Shown here in pieces: positions 18,130-27,173 of a DNA stretch of 64,000 bases. This stretch comes from Microbacterium sp. CH12i (GTDB taxonomy: Bacteria; Actinomycetota; Actinomycetes; Actinomycetales; Microbacteriaceae). Each line of letters opens with the position of its first letter. Positions within the stretch are counted from its first letter, which is position 1. The DNA lies in NCBI RefSeq assembly GCF_000685355.1, contig NZ_JHET01000016.1:1-64000 (forward strand), written 5' to 3'. The notes under the pieces were generated by a model. The model searched no databases. It was given only the letters and a program-made list of their open reading frames with translations, and was not told the origin of the DNA. Made by a program: the position numbers and the translations under genes.

Positions 18130-18962
18130 GATGTCTTTCCTTTCAGGGACGGTCGGTGACGTGTCGAGCGACCGTGAGTGCATCCCGCCATGCACCGTCG
18201 ATCGTGTCGGCACCTCGGCGGCTGTAACCGGGCATCCCGGCAACGAAAAGACCGGGAATTGTCGTCTTCGTGCGCGACCGCTGCTCGTGCGGCGCCAGGT
18301 GAGGAAGCCACGCATCTCCCGGCAGATACCCGGTGGCGAGGATCACCGAAGTCGGCTGCATCTGCGACCCATCAGCGAACGTCACCATCGCACCCTCCGC
18401 ATTCACCACGCAGGAGCCCGCGTGATTGCACCGGATACTCCGGCAGAGTGGGTGAATACTGGCTCGGGGCGCCGCCTGCCTGACAGCCATGACACTGTCG
18501 TACCTGCGGTCGCGACGTACCGTTCACGGGGCCGGTATCGGCGCGGTGTTCGTGACGAAAGGGTGACGTCATGGGAACCACACAGTTCCTCCGCCAGCTG
18601 CACACCGCTGTTGCCTCCGCCGACAATCAGTACGCTCCCGGACGGTATCTGCGCGGGATATTGGTATGCACTCGAGTGCTGCACGATTCCTGGAACGGTC
18701 AATGATCCGGCCCAGCCCGGAATCCATGGCACCGCGGCGGCGCCGGTCGCGCATACGACGTTACGGGTCTGAACAAGCCCACCGGATGTCGACAGCTGCA
18801 GCGTGAAACCCTCGCCCAGGCGTTCCACCCCGAGGGCGCGCGTCCCCCACAGCGTTTTCACCCCCAACGCGGTCTCAACCGTTGCGAGATAGTCAAGCAT
18901 CTCGTCCGCTCGGGGATAACGGCTCTGATCCCCAGGGAACCGAAATGGCGGAAGTGCGCTGT
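18108..18962. repeat. Direct repeat, copy 2 of CzcO/CDF segment
   Basis: This is the longer partner of 6484-7306, about 11.6 kb away in the same orientation. Recombination between the copies would delete the desaturase gene and most of the copper operon. Confidence 0.85.
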
Positions 18963-19158
18963 GACGGGCATTACTGAGGAGCGCCATCGAGTGCCAACGG
19001 CTCGCCCAGCTGCGCTGCCCTTGCGGGGCTGCATCGATGACGACGAAGTCCTTCTGAGGCTCAAGTCCTCGCGCGTACAACGCAGCGGCAACGGCCAGCC
19101 CCGAGTGCCCGGCGCCCACGATGATGACGCGTCGATGCGATAGTGCCCGGACCATCAC
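18143..19158 (-). CDS. CzcO-like FAD-dependent oxidoreductase (frameshifted in this sequence)
   Basis: The protein belongs to the COG2072 flavoprotein monooxygenase-like group, often found beside czcD and called CzcO; its substrate is unknown. The N-terminal FAD motif VIIVGAGHSGLAVAAAL and the second Rossmann motif LIVGGGNSGVQLAEEL are present, with ATGYLPG and the C-terminal VAGMPG stretch. At about 18411 one G is missing (ACGCAGG, where copy 1 at 6519-7306 has ACGGCAGG), which splits the gene. With the base restored it would be a full-length protein of about 338 residues. The start overlaps the stop of the DsbA-like gene. Confidence 0.82.
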
Positions 19159-19846
19159 TACTTCTCGTTCACCGCTGACTCGATGCTGTCCTCAAGGTCG
19201 GTCAATTTCTCTAAGGTGACCGGCTCCCCGTTTACGAAGAATGTCGGGGTACTGTTGACGCCGAGTTGCTCGCCATCGGTCAAGTCCAACTCGACGCGCT
19301 CTGCGGTTGCAGGGTTCGCTACAGCCTCATCGAATGCCTCCATATCCAACCCGAGCTCTTCAGCAAAGCCTCGGAACAGGTCAGCGCGTGATTCCTGTGC
19401 CTCACCCCACTGCGTCTGCGTCTGGAACAGCCGGTGATACATGTCCTCCAGCCGCCCCTGCTGCGCCGCCGCTTCGGCAGCGATAGCGGCATTCTTAGAG
19501 TTGAAGTGACCAGGCAGAGGGAAGTAACGGATCACATACGTGATCTCTCCGTCGTACTTCTCCCGGAGTCTTCGACAAGAGGGTAGAACGACCCGCAGGC
19601 CTCACATTCGAAGTCGAGGAACTCGACCACCGTCACCGCGCCCTCACCTCCGTCGTCGAGAACGTGCGAGTTCTCTCGCGTCACCTGCGGGCTATCACCG
19701 CTTTCCGCCACGGACGCGGCATTGTTTTGATTGACGAGGACATAGACCAACACAGCAACAAGCAGCACCAACACAATCGCCACGGTGGCGATAGTCGCCT
19801 TCACAGAAGATTTCACAAAACACTCCAAACACAGACCAAAGGACAC
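19158..19846 (-). CDS. DsbA-like membrane-anchored thioredoxin (frameshifted in this sequence)
   Basis: This is a DsbA/DSBA-type thiol oxidoreductase with an N-terminal membrane anchor (ATIATVAIVLVLLVAVLVYVL) and the active site FECEACGSFYP (CxxC). The C-terminal half carries VNSTPTFFVNGEPVT, with the conserved cis-proline before Thr. The two halves are in different frames: near 19568 a C is missing, and restoring it gives LREKYDGEITYVIRYFPLPG. A GTG at 19816 (VKSSVKATI) is a better start than the first ATG. It is the first gene of the operon that runs to 10004. Confidence 0.82.
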
Positions 19847-19904
19847 GGATCCCGGCGGCAGCCAGGCGAGAAGTCATCAAACTGATGACCGTGTGCGGTC
19901 TATG

Positions 19905-20357
19905 TCAGGTGCGAGAAAGAGAGAGCTGCGTCAGAGAAAGAGGTGCGATAAAAGCCCGCCCCGTTTGTTGAGCGGGCACACTGGTCCGCGGCAGGCGGCA
20001 AAGGGTGCGCAACGTCACCCGCCTGAAGAGTGAGCGTGCGACAACGAAAAGGAGGAAGCAGCAGATGATACCCAGCAGGCATGCCGCAACGCCGAGCATC
20101 ACGGAGTCGCTGACGACATCAGAGATCGCGGCTCCGGCCAGATTCGCTGTCCCGCCAGCACCAGATGAGTCGGCTTGCGGCAACGTCGCCGATACAAGCG
20201 ATGAGGAAGCAAGAGGAGTCGATTCTGCCTCGTGATGGCTACCGATCGAAGCTCCAAGGATCAGGAGCAGTGCCAACCCAATCCCCGTAATGATCCTCGT
20301 TATCAGAAGCCTGTCGCACAACATCGCATTCGCGCGCCTGCTGGCCGAGTGGTTCAT
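19905..20357 (-). CDS. DUF6153-like small membrane protein (second copy)
   Basis: The 150-residue product has two hydrophobic segments (LLITRIITGIGLALLLILGA and MLGVAACLLGIICCFLLFVV) around a polar linker, and a basic region before the end PLSLTQLSLSRT. This layout and ending match the product at 5887-6348. A double histidine (GSHHEAEST) follows the first helix. The function is unknown; the position suggests a role in metal stress. It is transcribed divergently from mntH and lies 59 bases before the DsbA-like gene, so it may be the true first gene of the metal operon. Confidence 0.6.
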   Translation of the reverse strand: MNHSASRRANAMLCDRLLITRIITGIGLALLLILGASIGSHHEAESTPLASSSLVSATLPQADSSGAGGTANLAGAAISDVVSDSVMLGVAACLLGIICCFLLFVVARSLFRRVTLRTLCRLPRTSVPAQQTGRAFIAPLSLTQLSLSRT

Positions 20358-20400
20358 GTCGATACGATTCTAACAGCCGCGTAGGCCAAGACAGCGGCGG

Positions 20401-20452
20401 CCATCCTCCACCAGGATGGGTCTGACTGATGGTTCCATGCGATGAGGCATGG
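20401..20452 (+). promoter_or_regulatory. Two tandem hairpins upstream of mntH
   Basis: CCATCCT (20401-20407) pairs with AGGATGG (20413-20419), and CCATGC (20435-20440) pairs with GCATGG (20447-20452). The second stem ends 15 bases before the GTG start of mntH. They could be operators, a small leader structure or part of the divergent promoter. Confidence 0.4.
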
Positions 20453-20467
20453 CACTAAAATTTCGGT

Positions 20468-21862
20468 GTGCCTAAAAAAGTCGCCGAGGCAGCGGAGCCT
20501 CACGCCTACCGTCTTGCACGACGTCCGTCTGCTGCCCCTCGTCTGGCTTGGCTCATGGGCCCGGCTCTCGTGGCTGGGGTGGCCTATCTTGATCCCGGCA
20601 ATGTGGCCAGCAATATGACTGCTGGTGCCCGCTATGGCTACCTGTTGGTCTGGGTAGTGGTGATCGGCAATGTCATGGCGTGGTTGATCCAGTATCTGTC
20701 TGCCAAGCTCGGCATCGTCACGGGGCAGAGCCTGCCCGAAATCCTCGGTCGCTGCATCCGCAATCCCTGGGCGCGACGTGCGTACTGGCTGCAGGCGGAG
20801 CTGGTCGCGATGGCCACCGACATCGCTGAGGTCATCGGCGGGGCGGTCGCGCTGTGGCTGCTGTTTGGCATCCCGCTCCTGTGGGGCGGGATAATCACGG
20901 GCGCGGTTTCGATCGTGCTGCTGCTGATCCAGTCGCGACGCGGACCACGCACTTTCGAGTTCGTCGTCATCGGGCTCGTCGCGGTCATCGCGATCGGCTT
21001 CACGTTCGGAGTGTTCCTCGTACCCCCCGACGCGGTCGGTATCGCCGGCGGTTTGATGCCGCGCTTCGAGGGCGCCGACTCGGTGCTGCTGGCAGCCTCG
21101 ATCCTGGGGGCCACAATCATGCCGCACGCGATCTATGCCCACAGTGCTCTGAGTCGAGATCGCTTCCACCCAACCAATTCACCCAAGCGCATGTCTGAAC
21201 TCACGGAGAAGCACGAACCCAGAATCTCGACCGCGTCGCGCGAGGCTACCGCCGACCCTGGCGCCGGCGCGCGGACCGTCATCCCCCTGGAGACGCTCCG
21301 CGGCATCCCGACTAGTCGATTGCTCACCGCAACACGATGGGATGTCACGATCGCGATGGGGATCGCGGGCACTGTGAACTTGTGCATCCTGCTGCTGGCC
21401 GCTGCGAACCTCGCCGGAAAACCGGGCACCGATTCGCTCGAAGGAGCCTACTTCGCGCTGGAAGCGGGCCTCGGGCCGTTAGTCGCAACGCTGTTCGCTG
21501 TCGGTCTGCTCGCGAGCGGCCTGGCCTCCACTTCGGTCGGTGCATACGCAGGCGCCGAGATCATGCACGGCCTACTGAAGGTCCGCCTGCCGCTGCTAGC
21601 GCGCCGGCTGGTCACGCTCGGACCAGCGCTGGTGATCCTCGCGACAGGCGTCGATCCCACTCTCGCGCTTGTGCTGAGCCAAGTTGCTCTGTCGTTCGGC
21701 ATCCCGTTCGCGCTTGTGCCCCTCGTTGCGCTGACGGCAACAGGCAGCGTGCTCGGCCAATACCGCAATCGGCTCATCACCACAGCGGCAGGGATCGCAG
21801 CATCCGTCTTCCTCATCGCGCTCAACGCAATCCTGCTGTGGCTCATCTTCACCGGACCGTGA
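20468..21862 (+). CDS. mntH: Nramp-family manganese/divalent metal transporter
   Basis: MntH imports Mn(II) or Fe(II) with protons. The 464-residue protein has the DPGNVASNM motif in the first membrane segment and IMPHAIYAHS in the sixth, which hold the metal ligands of the family. It is somewhat longer than average because of a hydrophilic loop at about residues 240-280 (RMSELTEKHEPRIS...). It starts at a GTG at 20468, with no strong Shine-Dalgarno sequence but two hairpins just upstream. It is divergent from the DUF6153-like gene. Import of Mn beside efflux genes may relieve metal or oxidative stress. Confidence 0.9.
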   Translation: MPKKVAEAAEPHAYRLARRPSAAPRLAWLMGPALVAGVAYLDPGNVASNMTAGARYGYLLVWVVVIGNVMAWLIQYLSAKLGIVTGQSLPEILGRCIRNPWARRAYWLQAELVAMATDIAEVIGGAVALWLLFGIPLLWGGIITGAVSIVLLLIQSRRGPRTFEFVVIGLVAVIAIGFTFGVFLVPPDAVGIAGGLMPRFEGADSVLLAASILGATIMPHAIYAHSALSRDRFHPTNSPKRMSELTEKHEPRISTASREATADPGAGARTVIPLETLRGIPTSRLLTATRWDVTIAMGIAGTVNLCILLLAAANLAGKPGTDSLEGAYFALEAGLGPLVATLFAVGLLASGLASTSVGAYAGAEIMHGLLKVRLPLLARRLVTLGPALVILATGVDPTLALVLSQVALSFGIPFALVPLVALTATGSVLGQYRNRLITTAAGIAASVFLIALNAILLWLIFTGP

Positions 21863-21962
21863 GACGGCGATCAACCGATAATCTGGCAGACCCCCTACTC
21901 GAACGCGTCAACCGACACGAACAGATCGCAGCATGCCCCCGACGAACTGACGACCAGCACCA

Positions 21963-22430
21963 CTAGCTCGCGCGGAGGTGGGCAAGGATCAGCCCGATAG
22001 GGATGCTGACGACGATAATCGCCACGATGATCCGGTAGGTCCATCGTGCCCATGTTGGGCCAGTTCCGCCGCGTATGGTGCGAATCATCAGCGCGAGGGC
22101 GACCAGGAGGAGGACCCCGCCGGCATCGACGACGAGGGGGGTATGGGTCAGGGTGCCGCCGAGGACCGCGACGCTTCCCAGGTTCCAAGTCAGGAGCTGG
22201 GCGGTCAAGACTCGACGGGATGGCCGCGCAGGTGCCACCACCGATTGTGCAACGCCCAGCGCTACCTGGCCGACGCCGGCGACCAGAACCTGATACGCGG
22301 CCGCCCATGAGCCGTGTTCCAAGGACAATGGCCCGGTCATTGCAGCCACCAATCCGCCGACGATCACCCACGCGGTGCCGATGAAGACGAAGAGATTCTT
22401 CTGGGCTGGTGCAGCGCGGTCGTCTTCCAT
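21963..22430 (-). CDS. Four-helix membrane protein of unknown function
   Basis: The 155-residue product has four hydrophobic segments and short loops, with a charged N-terminus (MEDDRAAPAQ) and an SWAAAYQVLVAGVGQVALG stretch. I do not recognise a named family. A fragment of a close relative lies at 7308-7366, next to the duplicated CzcO segment, so this gene probably belongs to the same mobile metal module. Confidence 0.6.
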   Translation of the reverse strand: MEDDRAAPAQKNLFVFIGTAWVIVGGLVAAMTGPLSLEHGSWAAAYQVLVAGVGQVALGVAQSVVAPARPSRRVLTAQLLTWNLGSVAVLGGTLTHTPLVVDAGGVLLLVALALMIRTIRGGTGPTWARWTYRIIVAIIVVSIPIGLILAHLRAS

Positions 22431-22702
22431 GCGTCGCTTGTTTCTCTAGAGTGGCGTCAACAGTGATGTAGCGCCGACAAAGAGCCGAGTGACCGAGCAT
22501 AGCTCTGCAGGCACGTTGGTCAAGTGGTCCAAGGTTACCTAGCGGTGCCCCCGGGGTGGATGGATCTGGGGTTGGAAGCCGTCTTCGTCCGGATGCGGCC
22601 CCCCTCCGCGAGACCTGGGACCATTCACTGGCCGGGTTTTTGTTAATCGCGACGGCGACGGCTTCGAGTTCCTCGGTTGACCACATGAAAAACTCTCGTG
22701 CG
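22431..22702. other. Stretch without an intact gene
   Basis: A minus-strand frame near 22640-22690 reads FFMWSTEELEAVAVAINKNPAS, which looks like a short protein fragment, but it has no recognisable start or end. Nothing else stands out. Confidence 0.35.
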
Positions 22703-23632
22703 CTACTGCCTTTTTGGGGGATTCTCGAGCGATGCGAGGTACTCGTTGTACTGATCGAGTTCTTCGTCATATTGCGATTGTCGGAGTTTTGTCACCTTGA
22801 TGTCCCTCGTACGCCACCGCGAAAGGGTCACGATGAGAACAATCAACAACGGAAGCTCGGCATACGTCCACGCCAACGTGCCAGCGATTGCCTGATCCTG
22901 GAGTGGGTCTATCCCCCAACTCGACGGCAGGTCGGCGAATGCCGAGAACATCGGTTCACCGGTTCGGAGCAGGATCAACCCAAAGATCGCATGAATCTGG
23001 ATCTCGACGATCACGTCCACAAGGCGTGCGGCATAGGAGGGCGCCCGCGGTAGCGGGTCTGACGACCATAGAGGTACCGCCGCGATGATGCCGCCACTGA
23101 GGAAAAGCAATACGAGGAGTTCGTGCCCGAAGGGCAGCACGATGATGAGGCTCACAAGATCTGTCATATACAGCCCCATGAAGAGGGCCGCAGCGACCAG
23201 GATCGCAACGACAGGATGCAACAAGTGCCGTGCGATCTTTGAGCGTAGTCCGGCGTGCGCGGCACGCAGGACAGCCCGGCCGATGCCGCGGTGCGGGGTG
23301 CTCCGCAAAAGTAGACGCCCGGGAGAACCAACGATCAGCAGAGGCGGAACGACCGTCATCAAGGTGATCTGCTGAAAAACCAGTGCAGCGACGAGCTCGT
23401 TGGCATACTCGTTCACCCCAAGACTGCCTACGAGGAACAGGAGCACGCACCCGAGGACGTAGGAGATTGTGCGCGGTACGGACCATTTCCGCTTACGCGA
23501 CCATAGGAAGATCGCACCACGCACATAGAGCACAAGGAGCACAACGGCGATCGGAGCGACCACGGAGGCATGCTGAGGTACGAACGCCAGCAGATTGTCT
23601 ATCGTTGGCGGCGGGATGTTGGTCTCATGCAT
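22703..23632 (-). CDS. ctaG: CtaG-family cytochrome c oxidase assembly protein (second copy)
   Basis: This 309-residue multi-spanning protein is a paralogue of the product at 14652-15614. It shares LLFLVGSLGVNEYANELVAALVF in place of the other copy's helix, RSTPHRGIGRAVLR, SSDPLPRAPSYAAR and WGIDPLQDQAIAGTLAWTYAELP. The ATG at 23632 is chosen because the next upstream residues are unlike the family. It is monocistronic here. A remnant of a third ctaG lies on the opposite strand at 23706-24015. Confidence 0.85.
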   Translation of the reverse strand: MHETNIPPPTIDNLLAFVPQHASVVAPIAVVLLVLYVRGAIFLWSRKRKWSVPRTISYVLGCVLLFLVGSLGVNEYANELVAALVFQQITLMTVVPPLLIVGSPGRLLLRSTPHRGIGRAVLRAAHAGLRSKIARHLLHPVVAILVAAALFMGLYMTDLVSLIIVLPFGHELLVLLFLSGGIIAAVPLWSSDPLPRAPSYAARLVDVIVEIQIHAIFGLILLRTGEPMFSAFADLPSSWGIDPLQDQAIAGTLAWTYAELPLLIVLIVTLSRWRTRDIKVTKLRQSQYDEELDQYNEYLASLENPPKRQ

Positions 23633-23642
23633 GTTCGACACT

Positions 23643-23711
23643 GCACATGAGTTACTCCTGGATGATGAACACGACCTACGGTTCCGTATCAATTATGAAT
23701 TGATTCTATAA
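23643..23711 (+). pseudogene. C-terminal remnant of an unknown gene (copy 1)
   Basis: The plus-strand frame reads ELLLDDEHDLRFRINYELIL and ends in TAA. A homologous stretch at 31739-31811 reads GLLLDDERGLRIRINYGLKL. Differences are concentrated at synonymous sites in this frame, which indicates that it was coding. The parent family is not recognised. Confidence 0.5.
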
Positions 23712-24015
23712 TCCCGTTACCGACGTCATAGACGCAGGATGGATACCCCCGCAGTTCATCACGCTCGCGACTTCACACCAAGCAAGCACTGGATCCCGTT
23801 TACGACCAGGCCGTGGCCGCGATGCTGCTGTGACCCTATGTCCCTCACCTCGGCGGGCCATACGTGTGTACGAGCTGCCACTGCTCATCGTCTGCCTCTC
23901 CCGCTGGCACGCACGCGATCGCCGGAGTGCCAGGTTGAACGAGTTCCATGAAGATGCCGAACGCGAAGCGTGCACCGTCTATCTCGCCGAGATCGCTCAC
24001 AGGGACTGGCGCTGA
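23706..24015 (+). pseudogene. ctaG C-terminal remnant, opposite strand
   Basis: One frame reads ALDPVYDQAVAAMLL, matching GIDPLQDQAIAGTLA of intact CtaG. A second frame continues VYELPLLIVCLSRWHARD and NEFHEDAEREACTVYLAEI to a stop at 24015, matching the CtaG C-terminus. The gene is frameshifted and lacks its first two thirds. Confidence 0.7.
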
Positions 24016-24246
24016 TGAGTTGGGATCTGGTCCGACCGACGCCGAACAGCCACCGAGAGCTCTCCTCGCCGCCGCATAGGGGTCAGCGGAATCCGGAGAG
24101 ATCGGGGATTGCGGGCGAGCCGCCGCTTCACCACGCGTGTTCCGGGTAACGATGTACACGTCAGCATTCGCTGAATAGACCACAGCACCCCACCTGCAAT
24201 CGGGATGTTTCACCGCGCTACGAGCACGACCGGCAGAAAGAGACGT
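24016..24246. other. Gap without a gene
   Basis: About 230 bases between the ctaG remnant and the M23 gene. I see no gene or clear structure; it presumably contains the promoter of the M23 gene. Confidence 0.4.
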
Positions 24247-25620
24247 GTGAACGATCAGATCGCGAAGGAGGCCACCGCTGCAGCATCCGAGGACTGCGGC
24301 TGCGCGCCCACCCCCGCCGAACGAGACGGTCTCTGGAAGCTGAGCCTCAGCCGCCGCGGCGCACTCGGGCTCGGGCTCGGCGCACTCAGCGTCGTCGCTC
24401 TGGCTGCCTTCGGCGTCACCTCCGGCATCTCCGCCGCCTATGCCGCCTCTTACCCGAGCTGGGACGATGTCCAGCGCGCGAAGAACAATGAGGCGGCTAA
24501 GGCCTCCGAGATCAGCCGCATCGAGGGACTCATCCAGTCCCTGACTCAGAAGGTTGCTGAGACGCAGGCTGCCGCTCAGACGGCGGGCGATGAGTTCTAC
24601 GAGGCGCAGCAGGCGTACTTCGCCGCAATAACCGAGGCCGAGACGCTGCAGGCGCAAGCAGACGAGCAGGCTGAGATCGCCGATACTGCGGCACGCAAGG
24701 CCGGACAGATCGCCGCGCAGCTCTACCGCGATGGCGGCGACGACACCGCACTCCAACTCTTCTTCTCCGGTTCCGCAGCTAACGCCGACGAGCTCCTCTC
24801 GCGCCTGGGCACGATGGACAAGTTGCTCGAGTACAACCAGTCGGTCTTCGACGACGCGATCTTGTCCCGCAACACCGCGCAGTCGCTGACTGACCAGGCG
24901 AAGGTCGCGCTCGACGAGCGAAACCGACTGCAGCAGGTCGCCGAACAGAAGATGGTCGCAGCCCAGAACGCGGCGGAGGCCGCCCAAGCGGCGCTCGACG
25001 AACAAGCAGCGAACCTCGAAACGATGAACGCTCAGCTCGCTGCGCTGAAGGACACCACCACCACGACCGTCGCCTCATACCAGGCTGGTGTCGCCGCTCG
25101 CGAGGCGGAGGAGAAAGCCCGCCGCGAACGCGAGGCCGCGGAAGCCGCAGCGAACGGCGGTGGCAACGGCGGCGGCAACGGCGGCGGTGGCGCCGCGGGA
25201 ACCGGCGGTTGGGTGCGGCCCCACGGCGGCGGCCGCAGCTCGAGCTACGGCCCGCGCACACCGAGCTGCGGCTCACAAGGCTGTTCATCGAGCTACCACT
25301 ACGGCGCCGACCTGGCCAACGGCTGCGGCGCGGCGATCTACGCCGTGAACTCCGGAACGGTCGACTACGCAGGAGCGAACGGGAACTACGGCAACTACGT
25401 TCGCATCCAGCACGGCGGGGGCGTCAGCACCGGGTATGCGCATATCAAGCCCGGAGGCATCATCGTGCGCAGCGGGCAGTGGGTCAACTCCGGTCAGGTC
25501 ATCGCTTACGCTGGCGACACGGGACGCTCCTTCGGCTGCCACTTGCACTTCGAGGTCTACATCAACGGCGGATACACCAACCCGATCAGATTCATGGAAG
25601 AACGAGGCGTCTACATCTGA
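24247..25620 (+). CDS. Secreted coiled-coil M23 peptidase
   Basis: The protein of about 457 residues has an export signal (SRRGALGLGLGALSVVALAAF), a long coiled-coil region (about residues 55-315, rich in Ala, Glu and Gln), a Gly-rich linker and a C-terminal M23 domain. Zinc ligands are seen in SYHYGADLANGCG and CHLHFEVYING. The layout resembles NlpC/RipA- and EnvC-like cell-wall hydrolases that act in septum splitting or wall remodelling. The GTG at 24247 is preferred, since GAAAGAGA lies just upstream. The preceding in-frame ATG lacks a ribosome site. It is not clearly linked to its neighbours. Confidence 0.87.
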   Translation: MNDQIAKEATAAASEDCGCAPTPAERDGLWKLSLSRRGALGLGLGALSVVALAAFGVTSGISAAYAASYPSWDDVQRAKNNEAAKASEISRIEGLIQSLTQKVAETQAAAQTAGDEFYEAQQAYFAAITEAETLQAQADEQAEIADTAARKAGQIAAQLYRDGGDDTALQLFFSGSAANADELLSRLGTMDKLLEYNQSVFDDAILSRNTAQSLTDQAKVALDERNRLQQVAEQKMVAAQNAAEAAQAALDEQAANLETMNAQLAALKDTTTTTVASYQAGVAAREAEEKARREREAAEAAANGGGNGGGNGGGGAAGTGGWVRPHGGGRSSSYGPRTPSCGSQGCSSSYHYGADLANGCGAAIYAVNSGTVDYAGANGNYGNYVRIQHGGGVSTGYAHIKPGGIIVRSGQWVNSGQVIAYAGDTGRSFGCHLHFEVYINGGYTNPIRFMEERGVYI

Positions 25621-26065
25621 CTCAATCCCACCGGGAGGCTTTCCGGCAGTGCACCCTGGGAACCGACGTTGGGCACGTTCAGCCCGAAGACGACGGCGGC
25701 TGCCGTGAGCAGGATGATCGCGACTAGAGTGCGGGAATCACCTTCGTGATGCGCGGCATCAGATACATAGTCAGCAGCCCGACAACCACGAGCGGGTAAC
25801 CCATCCAGGGCACGTCGAACAGCTGCGGGAGCTGCGAGATAAAGATCAAGATCGCCAGCGCGTTGACGAACCCGACCATCACGCTGCGGGGGATGAAGCG
25901 CATGAGCTTCGCGACGCCGAGCGCGGCGAGCACAATCTGGATGAGCCCACCGAGCAGCACGGTGACGATGAAGTAGTCCAAGCCGTACTCGCGGGCCACG
26001 GGTGCGACGACGAGCGCGATGGCACCCGTCGCGGCGGTGATCATCGCCGGGTGCCCGCCGAGGAA
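25611..26065 (-). pseudogene. SulP-family transporter fragment
   Basis: The sequence encodes an internal part of a SulP anion transporter: [35 protein letters not shown] and LVVVGLLTMYLMPRI. A two-base insertion near 25730 shifts the frame into LVAIILLTAAAVVFGLNVPNVG. Both the N-terminus and the C-terminal STAS domain are missing. It is a truncated, frameshifted remnant abutting ctaE. Confidence 0.8.
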
Positions 26066-26120
26066 CGCGATGCAAGAATCATCCCAAGAATCACCCTCCA
26101 GGATCGGCCATAATGGAGGA

Positions 26121-26774
26121 GTGACCACCTCAGCGACCTATGCCCCGGCGGCAAGAACGATCAAGCGCCCGAACCCGGTAGCTGTCGGCACCATTGTGTG
26201 GCTCGGCAGCGAGGTGATGTTCTTCGCGGGGCTGTTCGCGATCTACTTCACCCTCCGCAGTACCTCTCCCGAGCTCTGGGCGTCGCGAACGGAACTCTTG
26301 AACGTTCCCTTCGCCGCAGTCAACACCGCCATCCTGGTGTTGTCCTCTGTGACCTGCCAGATGGGCGTGTTCGCGGCGGAAGACCTGCAGCCCTACCGCA
26401 TCAAGAAGGGGCAGGTGAACGGCGCAGGCCGTCGGCGCCTGTTCGGCTGGGGAATGGTCGAGTGGTTCTGGCTCACCTTCGCACTCGGCGCAATCTTCGT
26501 CTCCGGCCAGGTCTGGGAGTACGCCCAACTCGTCACCGAGGGCATGCCGATCCAGGCTGACGCCTATGCCTCGGCCTTCTACATAACGACGGGCTTCCAC
26601 GCCCTCCACGTCACCGGCGGGATCGTCGCGTTCCTGCTCATCATGGGACGTGCGTTCGCAGTCAAGAACTTCACGCATAAAGAGGCGACATCCTCGATCG
26701 TGGTGTCCTATTACTGGCACTTCGTCGACGTCGTCTGGATCGTGCTGTTCTTCGTCATCTACTTCCTGAAATAA
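26121..26774 (+). CDS. ctaE: Cytochrome c oxidase subunit III
   Basis: CtaE is a membrane subunit of the aa3-type oxidase that stabilises the catalytic subunit. The 217-residue protein is full-length for actinobacteria and carries the family motifs [28 protein letters not shown] and [16 protein letters not shown]. The GTG start at 26121 follows GGAGGA almost directly. In actinobacterial chromosomes ctaE is followed by qcrC, qcrA and qcrB; here only a damaged qcrC follows. The junction with a SulP fragment just upstream shows that the segment was cut out of its normal context. Confidence 0.92.
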   Translation: MTTSATYAPAARTIKRPNPVAVGTIVWLGSEVMFFAGLFAIYFTLRSTSPELWASRTELLNVPFAAVNTAILVLSSVTCQMGVFAAEDLQPYRIKKGQVNGAGRRRLFGWGMVEWFWLTFALGAIFVSGQVWEYAQLVTEGMPIQADAYASAFYITTGFHALHVTGGIVAFLLIMGRAFAVKNFTHKEATSSIVVSYYWHFVDVVWIVLFFVIYFLK

Positions 26775-27112
26775 GAGCGGCGCTGAGCGGAGCGGGACTC
26801 CTCATCACCGGGGGCATCTACGCCGGTGCGTCCGCGGCGATCGCCGCAACCGATACCCAGACGACGGCGAGCACTCAGCTCACCATCGACGACGGCGAGA
26901 AGCTGTTCCAGGCGAACTGCGCCACCTGTCACGGTCTCGACCTGCAGGGGACCGCCAATGGTCCGAGCCTGTACGGCGTCGGAGAGCTGTCGGTGGAGTT
27001 CCGGCGGGCCACTGGCCGCATGCCATTGCAGATGCAGGGCCCACAGGCTCCGCAGAAGGCGCCGCAATTCACCCGCGCCGGCCACGACGATGACGACGTC
27101 GAACTGGTGTAG
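26775..27112 (+). pseudogene. qcrC: Ubiquinol-cytochrome c reductase cytochrome c subunit, truncated
   Basis: The frame carries the membrane segment SGAGLLITGGIYAG and one haem c motif, CATCHG, in ANCATCHGLDLQG, then GPSLYGVGELSVEF and RMPLQMQGPQAPQKAP. The normal N-terminus and the second haem domain are missing, and the sequence ends abruptly in GHDDDDVELV and a stop. Intact QcrC has two haem c groups and passes electrons from complex III to the oxidase. Confidence 0.82.
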
Positions 27113-27173
27113 TGCACACCGTCGCGGACCACGGAATCCTGAGTTTCGGTAGTCGCTCCTTGTTGCTCTCTTC

